This document shows, piece after piece, positions 1 to 5,066 of a stretch of DNA of 5,066 nucleotides. The position numbers and the translations under genes are program-made. The DNA lies in assembly GCA_028679485.1 (NCBI GenBank), contig JAJRBL010000284.1:1-5066 (forward strand). Direction: 5' to 3'. The stretch is from Methanospirillum sp. Lineage in GTDB: Archaea; Halobacteriota; Methanomicrobia; Methanomicrobiales; Methanospirillaceae. Each line of letters opens with the position of its first letter. Position 1 is the first letter of the stretch. The notes below the pieces were generated by a model. It was given only the letters and a program-made list of their open reading frames with translations. It searched no databases and was not told the origin of the DNA.

Positions 1-408
1 CTGGGCCATCAGCCGTTCTGCAATCGCCTTGACCTGCTGGGCTTCTCCCTTGACCAGAAGAATCTCCACACACCTGTTATGGGTTACGTGAGAATGCAAC
101 GATGCCTGAATAAGCTCCATGTAATCATGCTGGATATCTGTTATCGATCCAACGAGCCCCCTCTGATGATGGTCATATACCAGGGTTATCACTCCCTGAC
201 GAGGCCCGGAAAGATCAGCCATCCATTTGTGATACCGGATATACGATCTGATTGCGTCACGGATTCCCTCTGATCTGGATGAATACCCTCTCGTCTTGAG
301 GATCTGATCAAAACTCTGGAGAAGATTTGATGGGAGTGATACTCCGATACGGGACAGATCATGTTCATACTGGTCATCGGTATCAGTATCAGCAAAACTT
401 GGACACAT
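1..408 (-). CDS. nikR: NikR-family nickel-responsive transcriptional regulator (3' end outside window)
   Basis: This is a ribbon-helix-helix repressor with a C-terminal ACT-like nickel-sensing domain; the family binds operator DNA when nickel is present and controls nickel uptake, which matters in methanogens because F430 and hydrogenases need nickel. I translated it by hand: 136 codons are open to the window edge with no stop. The ribbon-helix-helix part is about residues 18-60 (RIGVSLPSNLL, then GYSSRSEGIRDAIR). All four metal ligands of E. coli NikR (H76, H87, H89, C95) have counterparts at a constant offset of 18: H94, H105, H107 and C113 (motifs QHDYMEL and LHSHVTHNRC). Probably 10-25 C-terminal residues are missing. 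The ATG at 408 is chosen because no later start lies before the DNA-binding strand; it gives an acidic leader of about 17 residues that E. coli NikR lacks. No Shine-Dalgarno is seen, which fits a nearly leaderless mRNA. Target genes are not visible here. Confidence 0.93.
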   Translation of the reverse strand, partial: MCPSFADTDTDDQYEHDLSRIGVSLPSNLLQSFDQILKTRGYSSRSEGIRDAIRSYIRYHKWMADLSGPRQGVITLVYDHHQRGLVGSITDIQHDYMELIQASLHSHVTHNRCVEILLVKGEAQQVKAIAERLMAQ

Positions 409-429
409 GCTGATTACTATTTGTGTATT

Positions 430-452
430 ATCGTATATTTTTTTCTTACGAT
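430..452 (-). promoter_or_regulatory. nikR promoter: TATA box inside an inverted repeat (candidate operator)
   Basis: On the minus strand an A-rich stretch runs into a TATA-like element (AAAATATA, about 434-442). The usual archaeal distance of about 26 bases puts the transcription start near 412, only a few bases before the nikR ATG at 408, which agrees with the lack of a Shine-Dalgarno. A perfect inverted repeat, ATCGTA-N11-TACGAT (430-435 and 447-452), brackets the TATA box. A protein bound there would be expected to compete with TBP/TFB, so this is a reasonable autoregulatory operator. The half-site spacing (17 bases centre to centre) is shorter than the 22 of the E. coli NikR operator, so the binding protein is an inference. 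Confidence 0.5.
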
Positions 453-485
453 GTATGTACCCCGCTATGCCAGGTCATTTAACTC

Positions 486-505
486 TCCCGGTTAGTTCAC
501 CAGGA
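486..505 (-). terminator. Candidate 3' hairpin after the methyltransferase gene
   Basis: Starting 9 bases after the methyltransferase stop, the minus-strand RNA can form a 7-bp stem (UCCUGGU with ACCGGGA, one G-U pair) closed by a 6-base loop (GAACUA). No U-run follows it, so it does not resemble a classical intrinsic terminator. It could be a processing or stabilising 3' structure, or chance. The next gene, nikR, appears to have its own promoter downstream, so some transcript end is expected in this gap. Confidence 0.3.
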
Positions 506-514
506 TTACAGGAA

Positions 515-1186
515 TTATGGGGATAAATCCGGAATTTCTTTCATAGTGCGTTCCGGTTTGATGTATTGCATGACATAAAGAGCACGATGAACCTGTTTTC
601 CCCGTACCTGCATCTGCCATGTGCGCATTACACCGGATATGCAGATTAAACAGGTAAAAAGTGATACCAGTTCATCGTGGGTAAAAAAATGGACCAGAAT
701 TCCTGTTCCTTTCATGAATGTTCCCGGCTCAATCTCATTTCCCTTTCCGTACCGAAGATCCTCCCTTCCGAAGACGGTTACGACAAGCCTTCCTTTGGGG
801 CAGAGAACCCGTGAGATCTCACCGGCCACCCGGTCCCGATCCTGCTTCTCCAGGTGTCCGATGAGGTGATGGGCATCAGCAGAGTCCGCGACCTGGTTTT
901 TCAGGGGAAGATATCTGGCATCTGCACAAATGAACAGGATATCCAGGAGGCATGGATCCTTCTTGCAGAGAAGAATCGCCTCCAGAGAAAAATCGATCCC
1001 AATAAGGAACTTTCCGGGGGTTAATGCCCGTCTCAGGTTTTTCCCGTCCCCGCATCCGAGATCGAGGAACACTCCCTCCCCTGTCCCTGCGGTCTCCTCA
1101 AGCGGCGAATTTCCCCAGAGTCTTCCTTTCATACGGTATTGGGTATCCCACGCGATCTGCTGATCTGGAATAACCTGGCCGGCCAT
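515..1186 (-). CDS. Class I SAM-dependent methyltransferase, substrate unknown
   Basis: The 223-residue protein has the Rossmann-type methyltransferase core. Motif I is LDLGCGDGKN (41-50), the glycine-rich SAM loop. Motif II ends in the acidic residue D65 of GIDFS, expected to bind the ribose hydroxyls. D89 in ADARYLPL would contact the adenine, and the motif IV region is DSADAHHLIGHL (101-112). The strand RLVVTVFG (133-140) and a C-terminal HFFTHDEL segment (166-173) are common in the broad Methyltransf_11/25 group. The N-terminal WDTQY (13-17) is also typical. No membrane segment or extra domain is seen. These features do not tell a small-molecule from an RNA or protein substrate. The ATG lies 5 bases after the aCPSF1 stop with no convincing Shine-Dalgarno, so translational coupling in the same operon is likely. 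Its function is not known to me. Confidence 0.88.
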   Translation of the reverse strand: MAGQVIPDQQIAWDTQYRMKGRLWGNSPLEETAGTGEGVFLDLGCGDGKNLRRALTPGKFLIGIDFSLEAILLCKKDPCLLDILFICADARYLPLKNQVADSADAHHLIGHLEKQDRDRVAGEISRVLCPKGRLVVTVFGREDLRYGKGNEIEPGTFMKGTGILVHFFTHDELVSLFTCLICISGVMRTWQMQVRGKQVHRALYVMQYIKPERTMKEIPDLSP

Positions 1187-1191
1187 TCTTA

Positions 1192-3081
1192 TCAGATAAG
1201 CCGGTAGGTTTCCAGGTTCATCGGTGAGGTGGTCTGGATATGGAGTTTTTTATAGATTGAAGAAGCCAGGTCGATCGTTTTGTTTTCATCGCCGTGGATG
1301 GCGAATATTTTTTCAGGTTTCGGCTGCATGTGGGAGACGAAATTCATGAGCTGACGCCGGTCGGAGTGACCGGAAAATCCATCCACCGTGATACAGTCGA
1401 GGTTTACAACAATCGTCTCCCGGTTTCCTATCGGTATCTCACGCCATCCCTTCTGGATTCTCCGTCCCAGTGTTCCGTCTGCCTGGTAACCGACAAACAC
1501 GAGACAGTTTCGTTCATCATCTGCCAGATTGCGGAGATATTCCATCACCGGCCCGCCGTTGAGCATACCACTTGTCGTGATGATGACACAGGGATCGCCG
1601 GTGATGACCTTCTCCCTCTTTTCAGAAGAATCAACCTGTTCGAAGCACTCGGCCAGGAAGGGGTTGTGTCCTTCTTTGAATATGAGATTGCGAAGTTCTG
1701 AATTGAGATATTCCGGGTAGGTGGTATGGATGGCTGTCGCTTCCTTGATCATTCCATCAAGGTATACCTTCACCGGCGGGAATTTTCCTAGACGCATCCC
1801 CTCCTCAATGGCAAGCATTACCTCCTGCGATCTGCCTACGGCAAAGGCCGGGATGATGATCTTTCCTCCACGCCCGAGAACTTCACGGAGTACATCATAG
1901 AGGCGTTCTTCAGCCTCGTTCCGTGCAGGCTGCATATCCTGCGATCCGCCGTATGTTGATTCCATGAAGAGTGATTCCAGCCTTGGGAAATGGTTCATGG
2001 CAGCATTGAACAGTCTGCTTTTCCCGTAATGGAGATCGCCGGTGAAAGCAACGTTATAAAGGCCGTCGCCGATATGGAAGTGGGCAATTGCGGAACCCAG
2101 GATATGCCCGGCGTTATGGAACGTGAGTTTGATATCAGGGGCTATATCAGTAACACACCCGTAATTCAGCACGATGGAGTGTTTTATGTATTCCTTCACT
2201 TCATTTGATGAATACGGGATGGTTTTTCCCTCTTTGTTGACCACATCCAGGTAATCGAGCTGGAGCATTGCAGCAAGATCCCTTGTCGGGGGAGTGGAGT
2301 ACACCGGCCCTTCATACCCGTATTTATACAGAAGGGGGATGTACGCGCAATGGTCGAGATGTGCATGGGTGAGAACCACTGCATCGAGCTGGGAGAGCGG
2401 ATGTATCTCGGGGACGTACAGGTAGGGTGTTGCCTCAAGATTGTCAGGTTTTTCCCCGCAATCGATGAGTACCCTGCTTTCCGGGGTTGAGAGGAGAAAA
2501 GCAGCCCTTCCTACCTCGCGGCAGCATCCAAGCATCGTGACCCTGATCCACTGGTCTTTTGCAATGACATCCCGGTGAATCCGCCTGCCAATCCTCCGTA
2601 AAAGTTCTTTCCTCTCCTGATGGGCAGCCCTCAGGTATTGTCTCACCTGCTTTACCGTGCTGCTCTCGATCGGCGGAGTCCTGACAACTTTTGGCGTCCA
2701 TCCTATTTCACGGGTGATATCCCTGAGAGTGGACCCGTTCTTCCCGATAACGACACCCGGCTTTTCAGCCTCGATAAGTACCTCACCACTGTCTGCTTCG
2801 AAGAAGATATCGGTAATACCTGCACTTTCTCCGACTACCCGGCGAATAGCTGATGAAGCCCGTTCGGGATCTTCAAGAATGGTAGGACGAACGACGATTC
2901 GTTTACGAAGATCGCGTGCCAGTATCTTGATGAGATCTTCCTGGTCAGCAAAAGTCTTCGGATCGTCCGTATATATAACAAGTTCAGGCCCTTCAAATTC
3001 TACCGATGCAACATTGATTCCTTTCGGTACTTTCTTTTTTATCTTTTCATGAATATCCTTAAGTCTTTCCTCAATTAGCAT
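1192..3081 (-). CDS. aCPSF1/FttA, KH-domain beta-CASP ribonuclease (transcription termination factor)
   Basis: This is a 629-residue member of the archaeal CPSF73-like family, full length (members are about 630-640 residues). Family knowledge: it is an endo- and 5'-3' exoribonuclease that cuts nascent RNA at U-rich sites and terminates transcription across the genome. Two N-terminal KH domains occupy about 1-68 and 70-140; the second carries the GKNG loop (113-116), and I see no GxxG in the first. The metallo-beta-lactamase domain follows: D207 (motif 1), H239-A-H241-L-D243-H244 (motif 2), H326 in HNAGH (motif 3) and D349 in FTGD (motif 4). The beta-CASP insert has E374 (motif A, MESTYGG), [10 protein letters not shown] (411-420, motif B region) and H572 in SGHSD (motif C). 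H596 in IHGDE completes the C-terminal part. All catalytic ligands are present, so it should be active and bind two zinc ions. The start fits the family N-terminus, though the Shine-Dalgarno (GGGACGG) is weak. It lies 41 bases after psmB. Confidence 0.97.
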   Translation of the reverse strand: MLIEERLKDIHEKIKKKVPKGINVASVEFEGPELVIYTDDPKTFADQEDLIKILARDLRKRIVVRPTILEDPERASSAIRRVVGESAGITDIFFEADSGEVLIEAEKPGVVIGKNGSTLRDITREIGWTPKVVRTPPIESSTVKQVRQYLRAAHQERKELLRRIGRRIHRDVIAKDQWIRVTMLGCCREVGRAAFLLSTPESRVLIDCGEKPDNLEATPYLYVPEIHPLSQLDAVVLTHAHLDHCAYIPLLYKYGYEGPVYSTPPTRDLAAMLQLDYLDVVNKEGKTIPYSSNEVKEYIKHSIVLNYGCVTDIAPDIKLTFHNAGHILGSAIAHFHIGDGLYNVAFTGDLHYGKSRLFNAAMNHFPRLESLFMESTYGGSQDMQPARNEAEERLYDVLREVLGRGGKIIIPAFAVGRSQEVMLAIEEGMRLGKFPPVKVYLDGMIKEATAIHTTYPEYLNSELRNLIFKEGHNPFLAECFEQVDSSEKREKVITGDPCVIITTSGMLNGGPVMEYLRNLADDERNCLVFVGYQADGTLGRRIQKGWREIPIGNRETIVVNLDCITVDGFSGHSDRRQLMNFVSHMQPKPEKIFAIHGDENKTIDLASSIYKKLHIQTTSPMNLETYRLI

Positions 3082-3092
3082 AAAACCGTCCC

Positions 3093-3120
3093 AAAAAAGT
3101 AATAAAAAATCTTCAAAATA
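3093..3120 (-). promoter_or_regulatory. U-rich tract between psmB and aCPSF1
   Basis: Read on the minus strand, the 41-base spacer after the psmB stop holds a TATTTTG segment and two runs of six T (3104-3109 and 3093-3098), followed by another TTTT just before the aCPSF1 ATG. Archaeal transcripts commonly end in U-rich tracts, and aCPSF1 itself cleaves at such tracts, so this is a plausible psmB 3'-end site. No stable hairpin precedes it. A TATTTT element near 3115-3120 could also be a weak TATA box giving aCPSF1 a very short leader. Read-through into aCPSF1 is equally compatible with the short gap. Confidence 0.45.
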
Positions 3121-3122
3121 GT

Positions 3123-3752
3123 CTAATTTGGCATTAATACACTGATTTCTTCATCAGATAATTCACGGTAGGATTCGTGCGTGACTACTACTACTGCTAT
3201 TCCCTCTCCTGATCCTGCATCACGCTTGATTGCTGACCGGAGTGCCCGTATGGCCAGTTCTACCGCCGAATTTTCGTTTATACCGGATTTATACCGATCC
3301 TCAAGAACCCCGTAAGCCATCGGAGAGCCGGATCCGGTCGCAACGATACCGTCTTCCCTGCCGGACCCTCCTACTGCATCAACCGAGAAGAGAACCGGAC
3401 CGGTTTCGTCTACTCCTCCGATAAGCAGCTGGACATAATACGGGTAAAACCGATTCCCATGGAGAATATTCGAAAGAAGGGTGGAAGCAGCCTGGACGCT
3501 GATTCGCTTACCCCTCCTGATCTCGTAGAGATTTGCCTCGACAGTCATCAATCTTGCAAGCTGCTGTGCGTCTCCGACACCTCCGGCAGTTGTGAGTCCG
3601 ATCCGAGGTGCTACCTGGTAAATCTTCTTCGCCGTTTTGTTTGATATAAGATATCCCATTGTAGCACGCTTTTCACTGGCGAGCACAACACCGGAATCAA
3701 AAACAATTCCAACCGTTGTGGTCCCTTTCATTGTATCATTCTGTTCGACCAT
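3123..3752 (-). CDS. psmB: Proteasome 20S core, beta subunit (catalytic, N-terminal threonine hydrolase)
   Basis: This is the catalytic subunit of the archaeal 20S proteasome; two heptameric beta rings sit between alpha rings in the cytoplasm and degrade proteins fed by PAN or Cdc48-type ATPases. The precursor is 209 residues, with a short propeptide ([10 protein letters not shown]) predicted to be removed autocatalytically between G10 and T11. T11 then becomes the nucleophile of [11 protein letters not shown]. Other active-site residues align with Thermoplasma beta: E27 (E17 mature), K43 (K33), S141 in TGSGSP, and D178 and S181 in KRDAGSG. The ATG at 3752 has a well-placed GGAG six bases upstream (3759-3762) and gives the usual short propeptide. 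The gene has its own promoter region and is followed after 41 bases by aCPSF1. No alpha subunit lies in this window. Confidence 0.98.
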   Translation of the reverse strand: MVEQNDTMKGTTTVGIVFDSGVVLASEKRATMGYLISNKTAKKIYQVAPRIGLTTAGGVGDAQQLARLMTVEANLYEIRRGKRISVQAASTLLSNILHGNRFYPYYVQLLIGGVDETGPVLFSVDAVGGSGREDGIVATGSGSPMAYGVLEDRYKSGINENSAVELAIRALRSAIKRDAGSGEGIAVVVVTHESYRELSDEEISVLMPN

Positions 3753-3758
3753 AATGGA

Positions 3759-3762
3759 CTCC
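3759..3762 (-). promoter_or_regulatory. Shine-Dalgarno of psmB
   Basis: GGAG on the minus strand, with a 6-base spacer to the psmB ATG at 3752. It is the best-placed ribosome binding site in the window and fixes the start that yields a ten-residue propeptide. Confidence 0.7.
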
Positions 3763-3809
3763 AGGAATAATGAATAAAATACGAAAGTATTGCAGAAGCA
3801 AAAATGCCT

Positions 3810-3825
3810 AAGTTACAAGTAACTT
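3810..3825. promoter_or_regulatory. Perfect inverted repeat at the predicted psmB transcription start (operator or terminator)
   Basis: AAGTTAC-AA-GTAACTT on the plus strand is a perfect 7-2-7 inverted repeat. Overlapping it is a second short palindrome, CAAGT-A-ACTTG (3816-3826). It sits about 10-25 bases downstream of the TATA-like box and covers the predicted start site, as archaeal repressor operators often do. As RNA from the upstream gene it could fold as a 6-bp stem with a CUUG loop, and a UUUUU run (3804-3800) follows after several bases. It might therefore instead help end the USP-CBS transcript. Confidence 0.5.
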
Positions 3826-3830
3826 GCAAT

Positions 3831-3841
3831 AATTTAAATTT
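3831..3841 (-). promoter_or_regulatory. TATA-like box of the psmB promoter
   Basis: The minus strand shows an A-run followed by ATTTAAATT, a reasonable archaeal BRE plus TATA element directly after the CBS-protein stop codon. Counting about 25 bases downstream places the start near 3809-3814, leaving a psmB leader of roughly 60 bases. Confidence 0.5.
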
Positions 3842-3843
3842 TT

Positions 3844-4707
3844 TTATTGATATTTCTCATCAAGCAGGACTTTGATAAGTTCCCGATCAAAGAGAATGCT
3901 TTTCAGCCGGTTGTCGCCGTTTACTATCGGCAGCTGGTCGACACGTGCACGTTTCATCTTCAGGGCACATTCACTGACCTCTGCGTTGGGAGGAACCATG
4001 ACGACATTGGTGATCATTGCAGTTTTCACCGGCCTGTTGGGCAACTGGACCCTTGAGATCCCGTAACTGATGTGATGCACATCGCGGATACTTTCCCAGG
4101 TCCATTCATCATCATCGGTTCCCGTGGTTGAAAAATCTGATGTCTCAACCGAGTCTTCTATCATGGCACACCTGATGAGATCACGTTCGCAGATGATGCC
4201 CTGCAGCTTGGACTCCTTGTTCAGGATCGGAATTGCTTCGAATCCCGAAATTTCCATGATTCTTCCGACAAGGGGGAGCGGTGTCTCCTCCCAGAGAGCG
4301 AAGGTGGGACTGGTAAAGATATCCTTGATCTCATCTTCAATCTTCATCCTGGCAATCGCAAGGACGAGATCTGCCACACTGATAAGGCCGACCAGCTTGG
4401 TTGCATCATCGATTACCGGAAGCCTGCGGACATTATGTTTCCGCATAAGTCTCGCTGCCTCCGTAAGGGGAACGTTGTAATGGATGGTCAGCGGTTCGGG
4501 GGTCATGAGGAGTGCAAGCTGATTCTCCTCGGATTTGTGAAGCAGGTCTTTCCTGGTTATTATCCCGACAAGCCGCCCATCCTTCAATACAGGAACACCA
4601 CTGATCCCGGTTCTTTTTAGGATCTTAAGTACATCATCCCGGTTTCCGGGTATCTCTACAGAGACGACATCCGTGGTCATGTAGTCAGATACCAGCGGGA
4701 TTGTCAC
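3844..4707 (-). CDS. Four-CBS-domain protein
   Basis: This 287-residue soluble protein consists almost wholly of four CBS motifs, about 4-56, 63-117, 127-182 and 227-283, which should form two Bateman modules. CBS pairs typically bind AMP, ATP, SAM or similar ligands. The ligand signature G-h-h-S/T-x-x-D is intact in CBS1 (GIITRKD, T51 and D54) and CBS2 (GLISVAD, S110 and D113). It is altered in CBS3 (GIICERD, C173 replacing S/T) and lost in CBS4 (SILFDRE). This suggests that the first module is the main nucleotide-binding one. An acidic linker (about 183-206, including TDDDE) separates CBS3 from CBS4. No catalytic or DNA-binding domain is attached, so the output is unknown. The start is GTG, overlapping the preceding TAG by one base, with GGTGA 7 bases upstream (4715-4719). 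An ATG at residue 10 would cut into CBS1. It is co-transcribed with the USP gene. Confidence 0.92.
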   Translation of the reverse strand: MTIPLVSDYMTTDVVSVEIPGNRDDVLKILKRTGISGVPVLKDGRLVGIITRKDLLHKSEENQLALLMTPEPLTIHYNVPLTEAARLMRKHNVRRLPVIDDATKLVGLISVADLVLAIARMKIEDEIKDIFTSPTFALWEETPLPLVGRIMEISGFEAIPILNKESKLQGIICERDLIRCAMIEDSVETSDFSTTGTDDDEWTWESIRDVHHISYGISRVQLPNRPVKTAMITNVVMVPPNAEVSECALKMKRARVDQLPIVNGDNRLKSILFDRELIKVLLDEKYQ

Positions 4708-5066
4708 TATGATCTCACCACCAGCACTGAAACCTTGCTGTGTTCCACTACAAATGAACTGACACTTCCGATGAGAATCCGGTCGATGTTACTTTTCCCG
4801 TGGGATCCCATGACGATGAGGTCAGCATTGATCTTATCAGCCTTTGACAGGATGGTGTCACCTGCATGGCCCTGTTCAAAATAGGTAGTGACCTCGATGT
4901 TTTTTCTTTTTGCTATCTCTTTGATCTTGTCAAGGGCTGTAGTTCCTTCCTGTTCCAGCAGACTGTACATGATCTCCAGTTTACTGTCCATCGGTATATC
5001 CGTAAACAGGCCGCTTTCCACAACATAGATGGCATGAAGGCTGGCTTTCCAGGCATGTGCCTGTTC
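4707..5066 (-). CDS. Universal stress protein, UspA family, ATP-binding type (N-terminus outside window)
   Basis: 119 residues are visible, open to the right edge; the frame continues upstream (EQAHAWKASLHAIYV) past an internal GTG at 5021, so that GTG is not the true start. About 25 residues are missing, including the usual first strand and its aspartate. The C-terminal half has the ATP-binding signature G-2x-G-9x-G-S: GSHG at visible residues 87-90, then GS at 100-101, followed by the typical last strand VSVLVV. Members with this motif, such as MJ0577, bind ATP and form dimers. Its biochemical output is generally unclear. Its TAG stop shares the G with the GTG start of the four-CBS protein, so the two are translationally coupled and may act together in sensing energy state (inference). 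Confidence 0.93.
   Translation of the reverse strand, partial: EQAHAWKASLHAIYVVESGLFTDIPMDSKLEIMYSLLEQEGTTALDKIKEIAKRKNIEVTTYFEQGHAGDTILSKADKINADLIVMGSHGKSNIDRILIGSVSSFVVEHSKVSVLVVRS

Noticed and set aside
79..395. Small open frames on both strands overlapping nikR
   Set aside because: The frame starting at the ATG at 408 gives a continuous NikR with all four nickel ligands, so other frames here are not genes.
409..514. A further small gene or RNA in the gap between the methyltransferase and nikR
   Set aside because: The 106 bases hold only the candidate 3' hairpin and the nikR promoter; no start with a ribosome binding site and no tRNA-like fold is visible.
621..1163. Two plus-strand open frames opposite the methyltransferase gene
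   Set aside because: They lie fully antisense to a gene with clear SAM-binding motifs, have arginine/serine/proline-rich low-information translations and show no family motif. They are shadows of the real frame.
1294..1701. 135-codon plus-strand open frame opposite aCPSF1
   Set aside because: It is antisense to the beta-CASP region, where every catalytic residue of the minus-strand protein is intact; the plus-strand translation has no recognisable domain.
4707..5021. Treating the GTG at 5021 as the start of the USP gene
   Set aside because: The frame is open to the window edge and the upstream residues fit the USP fold; starting at 5021 would remove the first strand and helix of the domain.
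1..5066. CRISPR array, insertion sequence, toxin-antitoxin or defence system
   Set aside because: No spaced direct repeats, transposase, terminal repeats with target duplication, or relevant domains were seen; every gene belongs to a known archaeal family and the strand and spacing are those of ordinary core operons.

Overview
The window looks like part of a methanogenic euryarchaeon genome, most likely from the Methanomicrobiales (a Methanospirillum-like organism is my guess from recall, not a search). The evidence is an archaeal 20S proteasome beta subunit beside a KH/beta-CASP ribonuclease of the aCPSF1 (FttA) family, a nickel-responsive NikR regulator, USP and multi-CBS proteins, and TATA-box promoters preceded by A-rich BRE-like stretches. 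All six genes lie on the minus strand, so transcription runs from high to low coordinates. The longest non-coding stretch is 106 bases.

In transcription order: (i) 5066-3844, a universal stress protein (UspA family, ATP-binding type, N-terminus outside the window) whose stop codon shares one base with the GTG start of a protein with four CBS domains. These two form an operon of likely adenine-nucleotide-sensing proteins. (ii) 3843-3753, a promoter region for the proteasome gene with a TATA-like box, a perfect 7-2-7 inverted repeat at the predicted transcription start, and a good Shine-Dalgarno. (iii) 3752-515, the proteasome beta subunit psmB, a 41-base U-rich spacer, aCPSF1 (transcription termination/3'-end-forming RNase), and 5 bases further a class I SAM-dependent methyltransferase of unknown substrate. 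(iv) 514-409, a short intergenic region with a candidate 3' hairpin behind the methyltransferase and a nikR promoter whose TATA box is flanked by an inverted repeat. (v) 408-1, a nikR gene that runs off the left edge.

The middle cluster joins protein degradation (proteasome core) with RNA 3'-end formation (aCPSF1), a linkage known in archaea. The methyltransferase at its end is an appended, uncharacterised partner. I found no mobile element, CRISPR array, RNA gene, toxin-antitoxin pair, defence system or disrupted gene. This is core-genome sequence. The items most worth following up are regulatory: palindromes at the psmB and nikR promoters and the U-rich tract in front of the gene for the U-tract-cleaving terminator enzyme.
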